Assembly: GCF_002929295.1 (NCBI RefSeq)
Contig: NZ_PJIM01000004.1
Coordinates: 1 to 64,000, forward strand
Reading direction: 5' to 3'
Source of the DNA: Arthrobacter sp. SX1312
GTDB lineage: Bacteria > Actinomycetota > Actinomycetes > Actinomycetales > Micrococcaceae
DNA length: 64,000 bases
The translations under genes and the position numbers were made by a program. This document shows, one piece after another, positions 10,364-18,808 of this stretch (positions are counted from its first letter, which is position 1; every line of letters starts with the position of its first letter). The notes under the pieces are model-generated. The model ran no database searches. It was given only the letters and a program-made list of their open reading frames with translations, and had not been told where the DNA came from.

Positions 10364-10462
10364 ATACCCGTTCGGGGTACAAATTACCCACTCCTGGCGT
10401 TCAGTAGCTACTGGTTTGTGATGCTCTCTGCTTGTGATCCACAGTATACGGTAGGGGGGTAT
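10364..10462. promoter_or_regulatory. Two CsoR-type palindromes upstream of the leader ORF and MFS gene
   Basis: ATACCC-N5-GGGTAC at 10364-10380 (one mismatch from a perfect palindrome) and a weaker copy ATACGG-N5-GGGTAT at 10446-10462. Same arm sequence and same 5-base spacer as the pair before copZ. The second site overlaps a TATGGT-like -10 area, so repression of the following small ORF and MFS gene by CsoR is expected. Confidence 0.68.
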
Positions 10463-10544
10463 GGTTCAGTTTTGACAGCTTTGAGCACTGGCTGCACAGC
10501 GTCCATGAACCTTGACGACGACGCCGAACAGGTGGGAGGACACA

Positions 10545-10667
10545 GTGAACACCACGATTGATGTGGTCATTCAAGGGCGATTTGGGCGCTGGTCGGTGGT
10601 CCTGACTACGGTCATTGAGCCTCTCTCGGCATGCAGCGAAACCTGCCGGGATGCGAGCCGCTCATGA
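10545..10667 (+). CDS. Short leader-type ORF coupled to the MFS gene
   Basis: A GTG-initiated 40-residue frame with a very good ribosome-binding site (GGGAGGA at 10534-10540). It contains two cysteines four apart (ACSETC) near its end. Its TGA overlaps the downstream start codon as ATGA, so translation of this ORF should control translation of the MFS gene. No homology recognised. It may be a regulatory upstream peptide or a small protein. Confidence 0.55.
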   Translation: MNTTIDVVIQGRFGRWSVVLTTVIEPLSACSETCRDASRS

Positions 10668-11932
10668 TGCTCACCAGGCGCAGCGCACTGACATCGGCGG
10701 GAGCGGTCGCCTTAGCACTGGGCGCTGTCCATTTAATTGTGGATGGTCTTGGGAGTAGCGTCATAACGCTTCAGGCCGTAATCCGCGACCAAACCAGCGC
10801 TGGCCCCGCAATGCTGAGCCTGCTCATTGCCGTAGCCTTCTCGTCATCGTCGCTGTTACAGCCCCTGGGCGCCCGCGCCGCCCGCAAACTAGGCGACGGA
10901 CGCATGGCCATCATGGGATCGGTTCTTGCAGCCTTCGGCTACAGCCTGCTCCCCTTCGCTACCCAGCCTGGTCATGCCATCGCGGCAGTGGCTGTCGGCG
11001 GCCTGGGGTCCGCGTTGTTCCACCCGGCAGCCGGAGCGCTGGCTGCACGGTCGGCTTCAGTCGGTCAGGAATCACTATCACTTGCCGTGTTCTCAGCTGT
11101 GGGAATGGCCGGTTCGGCTCTCGTGCCTGTCGCCGTGCTCGGTGGGGTATCTGCTCTCGGTGGGGCTGCTGCCATTCCGTTCGCCGCGCCCTTATTGGCA
11201 CTCACAGTTGCGCTCTTGCTATCACGCGTGATGCGGTCAAAGCCGTCAGCCGTGCGCCATGTCGACAAGGCGGTGGGGCGTCGTGGGCAATCATCCGCGA
11301 CCGTCGGACCGGTGCTTGCCGCGACGATGCTCTCTTTAGTTGGAATCACCGTCATGGCCAGCGTGCCGCTACTGCTGGCAGACAGAGTAGGGTCAACCGA
11401 CCCGTTACTCGGTTACTCTCTGGCCGCCTACGGCACGGCCGCGGCCGTGGGAGGAATCCTCCTCGCCCTGTGGGTACGACGCACCACACTACGTCCGGTG
11501 ATGCTATGTGCGTCCGCTGCGGGAATGCTGGCTTCGCTGGCGATACCACACTTGCCGCCACCACTCATGCCAGTAGCAATGGCGATGGCCGGAGTAGGGC
11601 TATCAGGCGCCCTTCCCCTCTTGGTCACAGTCGCGCGTAGAAGCGACGAAACCTCAGCCGGCCCGGCCGTAGCCCGAATTTTGGGATTAGCTCCAGGCCT
11701 GGCTAGCGCCGGATATGTCGCCGTTGGCTTGCTACATAGCTCACTGGGGTATGGAACCGCGCTGACCTTGACCAGCGCAACAGCCGGAGCAGTGGCCCTC
11801 ATTGTCCTCATGCGCGTCCAAGGACCGGCCTCGAAGGCCTCCGCTCGGACTGCTCTCAGCATCTGCCTCTGCGGCGGATGTGTCTGCAGCGCCCAGGACA
11901 ACACACCCACAATCAACGCCACCCCTGTGTGA
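10664..11932 (+). CDS. MFS transporter, fosmidomycin-resistance (Fsr)-like
   Basis: About 422 residues with 12 hydrophobic segments. The helix 4-5 region has GLGSALFHPAAGALAAR, characteristic of Fsr/YfcJ-type exporters. The start is placed at the ATG 10664, which overlaps the stop of the leader ORF; an earlier in-frame start at 10631 lies inside that ORF and has no Shine-Dalgarno. The C-terminal tail has two cysteine groups (SICLCGGCVCS), unusual for this family and possibly a metal-binding feature. Two CsoR-type sites precede the transcription unit, so induction by copper is likely. Substrate unknown. Confidence 0.8.
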   Translation: MMLTRRSALTSAGAVALALGAVHLIVDGLGSSVITLQAVIRDQTSAGPAMLSLLIAVAFSSSSLLQPLGARAARKLGDGRMAIMGSVLAAFGYSLLPFATQPGHAIAAVAVGGLGSALFHPAAGALAARSASVGQESLSLAVFSAVGMAGSALVPVAVLGGVSALGGAAAIPFAAPLLALTVALLLSRVMRSKPSAVRHVDKAVGRRGQSSATVGPVLAATMLSLVGITVMASVPLLLADRVGSTDPLLGYSLAAYGTAAAVGGILLALWVRRTTLRPVMLCASAAGMLASLAIPHLPPPLMPVAMAMAGVGLSGALPLLVTVARRSDETSAGPAVARILGLAPGLASAGYVAVGLLHSSLGYGTALTLTSATAGAVALIVLMRVQGPASKASARTALSICLCGGCVCSAQDNTPTINATPV

Positions 11933-11995
11933 CCCCCAAATCCTGAGCACGGAGTTAGAGCCCGGAGGTGAAGGTTCTTGAGTTCCACTTGTACC

Positions 11996-12012
11996 ATACC
12001 CCCGCTGGGTAT
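11996..12012. promoter_or_regulatory. CsoR-type palindrome before the DHA2 transporter
   Basis: Perfect 6-bp arms ATACCC-N5-GGGTAT, identical in layout to the sites before copZ. It lies 150 bp upstream of the MFS start codon at 12164. Confidence 0.7.
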
Positions 12013-12163
12013 ACGCTAACCCATGCATCACCGAAGTGCGGCTGCTACTGGTTGCACCGAAGTCCATGACGCAAGCATCTCGACCTAACTTCTTCATTCG
12101 CGGTTCCCAGCTTCCACACGGTGAAGCTCAGCCCCTCAATACCCCAACCTGGTAGGAGTACTC

Positions 12164-13609
12164 ATGTCTACTCTACGAAATCCGTCCGACACGCGCAGAT
12201 GGTTCGCCCTAGCACTGATCGCCACTGCACAGTTCATGGTCATCATGGACACGTCAATCATTGGTGTCGCTTTACCTCGAATGCAGGAGGATCTCGGTTT
12301 CTCACAAGAGAATCTGTCCTGGGTTTTCAACGCCTACGTCGTCGCCCTGGGTGGGCTGCTACTACTCGGCGGTAGGCTCTCAGATCTGTTTGGTGCACGG
12401 CGGATTTTCATCGCTGGATGGATCATTCTGCTCGTTGGTTCGCTAGTCGCCGGCGCCGCGGGCAGTGTGTCCATTGAACTTACAGGCCGCGCACTCCAAG
12501 GCCTCGGATCGGCCCTGATCGCCCCTTCCGCGCTCACCTTGCTGATGATGCTTTTCGGAGGTGAACCGAAGCAACTTACGAAGGCATTTGCTATCTATGG
12601 TGCAGCTGCACCGGCCGGTGGAACAGCGGGAGTGTTCCTCGGGGGGCTTATCACCGAATACATGTCCTGGCCCTGGGTCTTCTACATCAATATCCCCATC
12701 GGGCTGCTGGTTCTTGCACTAACTCCCGCCCTGATGCCCGCGGGTAAGGCCAGTAAAGGTTCCGTGGACATTCTCGGAGCGATTACTGCTACCGCCGGAA
12801 TCGGAGCGGCGGTCTTCGCGATCGTTCGCGCCCCCGAAGTGGGCTGGGGATCGGCTGAGGTCTGGCTCGTCCTGGCCGGCGCCGTCATTCTGCTCGGTAT
12901 CTTCCTGGGCCTCCAGGCGCGGCTGAAGGACCCTCTGATGCGGCTTGGAATTTTCCGCACTCCGAACCTTGGTGCAGCCAATATGGCCCAGCTGCTCCTG
13001 GGTGCCGCATGGATCCCAATGTGGTTCTTCCTCAACCTGTACCTGCAGCAGGTTCTGGGCTACAGCGCCTTCCCGAGCGGTGCAGCGCTGCTGCCAATGA
13101 CAATCATGATCATGATCGGGATGATTGCCCTCGCGCCGCGGTTGATGAACCGTTTCGGAGCAAAGAACATGATTGTAACTGGACTCGCAATCCTAGCTGC
13201 AGGGATGGGATGGCTCTCCCTGATCCGTCCCGACGGGTCCTTCTGGCTTGACGTACTGCCAGCGTCACTGGTTGCCGCCCTCGGCATGTCTCTGGCGTTC
13301 ATACCATCGCTGGGAACGGCGATTTCCAGCGCGCGGCCTGAGGAAGGCGGACTCGCTTCGGGCATCGTTAACACCAGCTACCAGCTGGGCTCCGCCCTCG
13401 GTCTGGCAGCCATGACCGCGGTCGCCGCGGCTTTCGGTGCGGACCAGGTCGGCAACGCCGAAGCTCTGACCAACGGCTTCTCCTCAGCGTTTATCGGCGC
13501 AGCCGCCATTGCCCTGGCCGGCGCCGTTCTTGCTGCGATGACTATGCGTACCCCGGGTCATCGGACAACCAGCGAACCCGACTATCAGACTGAATCAGCC
13601 AAGGGTTAG
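12164..13609 (+). CDS. MFS transporter, DHA2 (14-helix) drug:H+ antiporter family
   Basis: 481 residues, the usual DHA2 size. N-terminal FMVIMDTSIIGVALPRMQEDL with the motif D1 residues, then GGRLSDLFGARR (motif A), GRALQGLGSALIAPSAL, and YINIPIGLL (motif of 14-TMS exporters). It likely expels a cationic or hydrophobic toxic compound using the proton gradient. TAGGAG precedes the ATG. The gene stands behind a perfect CsoR-type operator and is followed after 49 bp by a universal stress protein that may be cotranscribed. Confidence 0.88.
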   Translation: MSTLRNPSDTRRWFALALIATAQFMVIMDTSIIGVALPRMQEDLGFSQENLSWVFNAYVVALGGLLLLGGRLSDLFGARRIFIAGWIILLVGSLVAGAAGSVSIELTGRALQGLGSALIAPSALTLLMMLFGGEPKQLTKAFAIYGAAAPAGGTAGVFLGGLITEYMSWPWVFYINIPIGLLVLALTPALMPAGKASKGSVDILGAITATAGIGAAVFAIVRAPEVGWGSAEVWLVLAGAVILLGIFLGLQARLKDPLMRLGIFRTPNLGAANMAQLLLGAAWIPMWFFLNLYLQQVLGYSAFPSGAALLPMTIMIMIGMIALAPRLMNRFGAKNMIVTGLAILAAGMGWLSLIRPDGSFWLDVLPASLVAALGMSLAFIPSLGTAISSARPEEGGLASGIVNTSYQLGSALGLAAMTAVAAAFGADQVGNAEALTNGFSSAFIGAAAIALAGAVLAAMTMRTPGHRTTSEPDYQTESAKG

Positions 13610-13658
13610 CCGCAGCAGCGACCTAACTGACCCAACTCAGACCACCAAGGAGAAAAAG

Positions 13659-14156
13659 ATGCCTGAACGACAGCTTCTCATCGCATATGACGGCTCCGTC
13701 GACGCCAAGAGCGCAGTGCAGACCGCTGCCAGTATGTTCCCAGGGGCTTCTGCTGTGGTGCTCTATGCACGCCAGCCACTAGAAGGCTTCGCAGCCCACC
13801 TTGAAGGGCACCCGGCCTTAGAGGAACTGGACGAACTGGATGCCGCAACGCTTGACGTTTCCGAGCGGATAGCAGAAGAAGGCGCGCAGCTGGCCCGCAG
13901 CCTCGGTTTCGACGCAAAACCACAGGTTTCATCGACGATGGCTACCGCCTCAGAGGCCATCATCGATACCGCCGAGGAAGTTGATGCTGATGTCATCATT
14001 GTCGGCTCCAGAGGACGCCGCGGCTTCGCAGCCACACTTCTTGGAAGCACCTCAGCCAGTGTCCTGCACCATGCCACCCGGCCGACCCTGGTGATTCCCT
14101 CCGATCCGGTGGCATCAGCGCGACGTGCCGGACGTGCCGGACAGAACAGCCGGTAA
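13659..14156 (+). CDS. Universal stress protein (UspA family)
   Basis: 165 residues, one Usp domain. Opening LLIAYDGSVDAKSAVQTA and the ATP-binding signature GSRGRRGFAATLLGSTSASVLHHA (G-2x-G-9x-G-S/T). An AAGGAG ribosome site precedes the ATG. It directly follows the DHA2 exporter. Usp proteins bind ATP and aid survival under stress; the precise role here is unknown. Confidence 0.9.
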   Translation: MPERQLLIAYDGSVDAKSAVQTAASMFPGASAVVLYARQPLEGFAAHLEGHPALEELDELDAATLDVSERIAEEGAQLARSLGFDAKPQVSSTMATASEAIIDTAEEVDADVIIVGSRGRRGFAATLLGSTSASVLHHATRPTLVIPSDPVASARRAGRAGQNSR

Positions 14157-14421
14157 GTCGATCAATCCGAGTGGGGCTGGTTTGGGTGCAGGATCCCAGC
14201 GCATTCCGTAAAGGCCATCGAATACGGATCGTATCCACTTGCTCTACTCGGACGTCGTCTCTGGAGAGAGATGAAGCGTCGTTCAGATGCTGGAGCACGT
14301 AGCAAACGGAGCGCCGACGGTATGTCGCCGGCTCGCCAGCAATATCCGCGTGAGAGGGAGCATATGGTCCCGATGCGCTGTTCAGCAGCGAGATCGCTTC
14401 CGGAACACTGATGATCCAGAG

Positions 14422-14452
14422 GGCCGGACTCCCACCCTGTGGGAGCCCGGCC
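14422..14452. terminator. Strong hairpin between uspA-like and hydrolase genes
   Basis: Stem GGCCGG / CCGGCC and CTCCCAC / GTGGGAG separated by one mismatch, with a 3-base loop. It lies 266 bp after the Usp stop and about 100 bp before the hydrolase start, and probably separates the two transcription units. The rest of 14157-14554 holds no supported gene. Confidence 0.6.
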
Positions 14453-14554
14453 ACTCAACCTCGTGGGAGGACGTGGGGAGCTCCGCGTTCTCCACGGATC
14501 TGGCTCCACATAGCGACACAACCACCTGCGGATGATTCGGAAGGACTCAAAGCA

Positions 14555-15481
14555 ATGATCGGTACCCCTCTGACCGTTCGCTGCCAGGACGGCTACGAAC
14601 TGCAAGGAACCATCTGGCGACCTCGGTCGCCCAGCACATCAACTTCCGTCCCCGCTGTCGTCATTGTCGGTGCTACTGGAGTTTCGGCTTCCTACTATCA
14701 CCGCTACGCCTCTTTCCTGGCCGAGAACGGATTTGCGGCCATCACCTTCGATTACCGCGGAATCGGGCGATCCCGAGGAGCGACCATCAGGAATTTGAAG
14801 GCTAGCTGGTACGACTGGGGGCTGAAGGACATCGACGCCGTTCTCGAGTGGTCCCTGACCAACATCGGCAACAATCTCCTTGTCGTCGGCCACAGCTTTG
14901 GTGGATTTGGTGTCGGACTGGCAAAACACGGCCGCGAGATAACCCGGCTCTTGACGGTAGGCGCTCAACACGCCCACTGGCGTGACTACCGTTCTGGGCA
15001 CCGACTGCGCTTCTGGTGGCGTTGGCACATGCTGATGCCCATCATGACGCTCGGGCTTGGTTACTTCCCCGGCAAGCGCCTCGGGTGGTTGGAAGATTTA
15101 CCCAAAGGCGTGGCCCTGAACTGGGCGAGAAGCCGCAAGAATTTCCCGGCCGGTGCCGGCCCGATGCGAGAGGTGATACTCGCGCACCAGTCTTCATTTA
15201 CAGCCGCGACTCTGGCCGTCTCTGCAAACGATGATCCTTTTGCATCAGAGATTGCTATCGCGCGGGGACTCAACTACTACTCAAACAGTCCCGCCACCGT
15301 TGTCGTACTGAAGCCCCAGGATCTTGACGAATCAAAAATAGGACACTTCGCTCTATTTCACAGCCGCTTTCGCGACACCTTTTGGACAGAAACTCTTCAA
15401 TGGCTGCAAGACGGGACTAATCCTTGGGCTCACACGAATCCGGATACATATCAGCCAGACAACCTCGCGCCGCCTAAATAG
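14555..15481 (+). CDS. Alpha/beta-hydrolase (serine aminopeptidase S33-like)
   Basis: 308 residues from the ATG at 14555, which has GGAAGGA upstream; longer in-frame starts lack a ribosome site. Strand-turn motif VVIVGATGVSASYY, the sequence FDYRGIGRSRG, and the nucleophile elbow GHSFGG show the alpha/beta-hydrolase fold; candidate acid DDPFAS and His (GHFALFH) follow near the C terminus. Probably a cytoplasmic esterase or lipase-like enzyme. It precedes dhaK by 86 bp in the same direction, so a link to glycerol-ester or triose metabolism is conceivable but unproven. Confidence 0.8.
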   Translation: MIGTPLTVRCQDGYELQGTIWRPRSPSTSTSVPAVVIVGATGVSASYYHRYASFLAENGFAAITFDYRGIGRSRGATIRNLKASWYDWGLKDIDAVLEWSLTNIGNNLLVVGHSFGGFGVGLAKHGREITRLLTVGAQHAHWRDYRSGHRLRFWWRWHMLMPIMTLGLGYFPGKRLGWLEDLPKGVALNWARSRKNFPAGAGPMREVILAHQSSFTAATLAVSANDDPFASEIAIARGLNYYSNSPATVVVLKPQDLDESKIGHFALFHSRFRDTFWTETLQWLQDGTNPWAHTNPDTYQPDNLAPPK

Positions 15482-15567
15482 GCGGGTGCCAACTTCTGTA
15501 AACACTCGGTCCGCCACGAGCGACTTATAGTCGCATTACTTCAATCAGTCCAGACAGGAGAACAACG

Positions 15568-16569
15568 ATGTCCACCCACCGACAGTTCATCAACCAACCC
15601 GACCATGTCATCAGCGAGGCCCTTGAAGGTCTTGCCGCCACCTACCCGCACCTGCTCGCCCTTGACGCATCAGCGTCACTGATCAGCCGGGTACACCCGG
15701 CTCATGAGAAGGTCGGCCTGGTCTCCGGAGGCGGATCAGGTCACGAACCGCTGCATGCCGGACTCGTTGGCACAGGGATGCTCGACGTTGCTGTCGCCGG
15801 CGCCGTCTTCGCCAGCCCCACTGCCCAGCAGGTCCATGCAGGCACCACCTTGGCAGATGGCGGTGCCGGCGTCCTGCAGATTGTGAAGAACTACACCGGT
15901 GACGTCCTGAACTTCCAGATCGCAGCCGAGCTGGCAGCTGACGATGGAACCATGGTCGAAAGCGTCCTCGTCGACGATGACCTCGCCTCCGACAGTGAGA
16001 ACGACGGCCCTGGACGCCGCGGTACCGCCGCCGTCATTACAGTCGAGAAGATCTGTGGCGCCCTCGCCGAGCAGGGTGCCGATCTTCCCACTATCGCCGC
16101 CGTCGGCCGTAACGTCGTCGCACGATCCCGCACTCTTGCACTGACTCTTGACGGGTGTACGCACCCTGGTGAAATCAGCCCGGCCTTCACCCTGAACGCA
16201 AACGAGGTTGAGTTCGGGGTTGGCATTCACGGCGAACGAGGAACAGGACGGATTCCTTTCGCCGCTGCCGACGCGCTCACCGAACAGCTCGTCACACCGC
16301 TTGTCGAGTCTCTCGGCTTGAAGACTGGGCAGCCGGTCATCGCGATTGTCAATGGACTCGGCGGAACATACCCGCTCGAGTTGTCGATCATCGCTCGCCG
16401 CATGCATGAGGTTCTCCGCGGTCGCGGCATTACCGTCGCCCGGTCCCTCGTCGGCTCCTATGTGACCAGCCTCGACATGCACGGTGTCTCCATCACCCTC
16501 ACCGCAGCCGATGACAACCTAATCGCTGGCTGGGACGCCCCCGTACGCACCCCCACATTGACCTGGTAA
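15568..16569 (+). CDS. dhaK: Dihydroxyacetone kinase subunit DhaK
   Basis: 333 residues, the normal DhaK length. Contains GGGSGHEP near the N terminus (substrate loop), TSL-type glycine motifs, and GVGIHGERG with His221, the residue that forms the hemiaminal with dihydroxyacetone in the family. With DhaL it phosphorylates dihydroxyacetone to the phosphate. CAGGAG precedes the ATG. dhaL follows 11 bp downstream. No DhaM phosphotransferase subunit is in the window, so the phosphate donor is not shown. Confidence 0.93.
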   Translation: MSTHRQFINQPDHVISEALEGLAATYPHLLALDASASLISRVHPAHEKVGLVSGGGSGHEPLHAGLVGTGMLDVAVAGAVFASPTAQQVHAGTTLADGGAGVLQIVKNYTGDVLNFQIAAELAADDGTMVESVLVDDDLASDSENDGPGRRGTAAVITVEKICGALAEQGADLPTIAAVGRNVVARSRTLALTLDGCTHPGEISPAFTLNANEVEFGVGIHGERGTGRIPFAAADALTEQLVTPLVESLGLKTGQPVIAIVNGLGGTYPLELSIIARRMHEVLRGRGITVARSLVGSYVTSLDMHGVSITLTAADDNLIAGWDAPVRTPTLTW

Positions 16570-16580
16570 GGAAGGAAATC

Positions 16581-17252
16581 ATGAGCACCACCATCGACGG
16601 AACCACCGCCCACGCATGGATCACAGAGTTCACTCGCACCTTCACGCACGCCCAGCAACGGCTCACGGATCTGGATCGTCTTGCTGGGGATGGTGACTTT
16701 GGCACAAACATCGCCTCCGCACTTCGGCGCGTCGACAATATCCTCCCGGCCACCGCCGACGCTACCTACCGCACGGTCTTCACCGCTGCGTCTCTGGGGT
16801 TTCTCGGCACCGGAGGGACCAGTGGCCCCCTCTTCGGGATGTGGTTCCGCCATGTCGCTCGTTCCGGCAATGACTCCGCAACCCTGTCTGAACTCACTGA
16901 TGGTGTTGCAAGCGGGCTCGCAACAGTTCAGTACCTCGGCGGGGCCAAGGTAGGCGACAACACCATGATCGACGCCCTCGCCCCGGCCGCCGATGCCCTC
17001 AAGGATGCAGCGGCTTCACACCTGTCCATCGCGGAAGCACTCGAGAAGGCCGCACTCGCTGGACGGTCGGGTGCACTCAGTACCGGTGATTTGATTGCCA
17101 AGCGAGGGCGAGCGAGTTACGTGGGAGAACTCGCCCGAGGCGTTCTCGACCCGGGTGCCGTTACCATCGCACTCTTCTTCGAGGCGGGAGCAACGGTAAC
17201 TGGAAGCTCGCAGCTGTGGCCGGAACTAGGCACCGAGGTTACCACGCAGTAA
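16581..17252 (+). CDS. dhaL: Dihydroxyacetone kinase subunit DhaL
   Basis: 223 residues. The nucleotide/Mg site is visible as DLDRLAGDGDFGTN (Asp32, Asp37, Asp39), and the Gly-rich loop GTGGTSGPLFGMWFR follows. DhaL carries ADP that is rephosphorylated by DhaM in PTS-type systems, or works with ATP in others. Two good ribosome sites (AAGGAAGG) precede the ATG. Pair with dhaK forms one operon. Confidence 0.92.
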   Translation: MSTTIDGTTAHAWITEFTRTFTHAQQRLTDLDRLAGDGDFGTNIASALRRVDNILPATADATYRTVFTAASLGFLGTGGTSGPLFGMWFRHVARSGNDSATLSELTDGVASGLATVQYLGGAKVGDNTMIDALAPAADALKDAAASHLSIAEALEKAALAGRSGALSTGDLIAKRGRASYVGELARGVLDPGAVTIALFFEAGATVTGSSQLWPELGTEVTTQ

Positions 17253-17678
17253 GTTCATTGCCCCTAAGCTGGTGGGCCCGTTCGAGCATGGCACCTCCGT
17301 TCCTAGGTCCACCAGCCTTTACCTGCATACGAGATAAGCATGTGCCGCCCTGCCCACCTTGTAGATATCCCGCAGGAGGAACCCCGGCGGGACGAGGCGG
17401 GTCCAACCTGTTGCGCCGAATAACAACGCCGGGCGGCAGCCGGGCTAGGCCCTCCCATCGATGCCCTAATCGAAAAACTCGTCATCTTTAAAAGATCTGC
17501 AGCAGGCCGGCCACGCGAGCAGTCTCGGGTCCTGATCCTGGTCTACCGATCATCACTGGAAAGCTTCAGCGTTGTCCTGAGCTGAGTGGATTTGATCTCT
17601 CGGCGCGCTTCGCAATGTCCGCAATGTTCCTAGCGGGGGGATACTGACCAGGACGGACCAATCACACGCCTAGATCGC
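17253..17678. other. About 430 bp without a gene between convergent dhaL and csoR
   Basis: No frame with start signals or motifs on either strand. The region separates the ends of two convergent transcripts; no strong terminator hairpin was noticed. Confidence 0.5.
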
Positions 17679-18011
17679 TCAAGCGCGCATGAAACGGCCA
17701 ATCGCTTCAGATGCCTCCTGCATTTTGGCTTCGGCCGCCCTAGAGTCGAGCTGAGCAGCGTCAAGAACACAGTGCTTCATGTGATCATCGAGCAATCCCA
17801 GCGCTACGCCACGAAGTGCAGCGGTGAGGGCTGAAATTTGAGTAAGGATGTCGATGCAGTACTGCTCCTCATCGACCATGCGCGCAACTCCCCTAGCCTG
17901 GCCCTCAATCCGCTTCAGGCGCGCCAAATAGCGTTCCTTGTCCGTAATGTAGCCATGGGTCGCGTGGCCTCCGGCGCCAGACTCCAGAGACTGCGTTACT
18001 GGGTTAGTCAT
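17679..18011 (-). CDS. csoR: Copper-sensing transcriptional repressor CsoR
   Basis: 110 residues, all-helical DUF156/CsoR family. Cys52, His77 and Cys81 (YCIDIL ... DHMKHC) reproduce the C-x24-H-x3-C spacing of the Cu(I) site in Mycobacterium tuberculosis CsoR (36/61/65), and RLKRIEGQARGVARM is the DNA-facing helix. It represses copper-export genes when apo and leaves DNA when Cu(I) binds. AAGGA lies six bases before the ATG. A half-site ATACCC lies at 18118-18123 upstream, hinting at autoregulation. It most likely governs the palindromes before copZ, the Fsr-like and the DHA2 transporters. Confidence 0.93.
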   Translation of the reverse strand: MTNPVTQSLESGAGGHATHGYITDKERYLARLKRIEGQARGVARMVDEEQYCIDILTQISALTAALRGVALGLLDDHMKHCVLDAAQLDSRAAEAKMQEASEAIGRFMRA

Positions 18012-18278
18012 GCGTGTCCTTCTAACGTGATTGAAGTTTCACTTCGCCCGCAAAGGTGAACTGTGGTCTGAGCGGAGTGCCGCGCAGAGCGGCCACTCAT
18101 CCTCCGAGCACTAGACCATACCCCCGCCCCTGTCGGAACTTCCCAATGTGAAGCGTATCGCCACGCTAGCGGGGAACCGTTAGTGGGATCGTCAACGGCT
18201 GGAACTGGCGCATGCTCTGCTACTCGGCAAATGCTCCCTGCGTTCCGCGGCGCGTACCCCATCTCAAGCCAGCTACGG

Positions 18279-18295
18279 TTACCGCCTAAGGGTAT
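18279..18295. promoter_or_regulatory. Degenerate CsoR-type site before the BNR pseudogene
   Basis: TTACCG-N5-GGGTAT: the right arm is exact and the left arm has two changes from ATACCC. It stands upstream of the decayed BNR-lipoprotein copy and divergent from csoR, so it may once have controlled that gene. Confidence 0.4.
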
Positions 18296-18342
18296 ATCTC
18301 TCTTAAGTCAACTTCAACCCGGTAGTCGTCATCCACTGCGCG

Positions 18343-18808
18343 GGCCAAGAAGGGCGTCATCACGCCGCGACATACCCTACAGGGGCATCTACCCGTCGCA
18401 ACATAGGGGTGACGACAGAAGCCTGCAGCCGTGCTGGGGCGGCTGACGGCACGGTCCGTGCTACCACCAAAGGGGGCCTTTATCGGTCCGAGGACAGCGG
18501 AGCGACCGGGACGAGGGTCCGGGAAGCGCCCCTCTTGGTGCTCACTAGATTCGCCGGGAACATAGCGGCTGGTGTGACCCCCTGATGGTGTCGTCTCTAC
18601 CAGTTCTGATGCCGGTCTGACCTGGCAGTGGCGAGGTTCCATGAGGGGGAGCAGTATCTATCGCGGCAGCTCATACCAACGATGAGACGCATCGCATCTG
18701 GATTGCTACCGCCAACGGCGTTCAGGTCTCCTGTGACAACGGAGCCACATTCAGCTTGCCCATGACTTTCCGTCTTCTGCCCATACAATTTTGGTCATGG
18801 AGTTACTA
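18343..18808 (+). pseudogene. Decayed copy of the BNR-repeat lipoprotein gene
   Basis: Pieces in several frames match the 3' half of the intact protein at 31330-32190: ADGTVRATTKGGLYRSEDSG, then EAPLLVLTRFAGN, then SSDAGLTWQWRGSM, then THRIWIATANGVQVSCDNGA. The intact gene has the corresponding NGTVLATTEEGPYRSEDSG and THRIWVATAEGIEVSGDNGE. At least three frameshifts and stops break the frame. The 5' half is missing or beyond recognition. The divergence shows it is an old paralogue, not a recent duplication. Confidence 0.75.
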
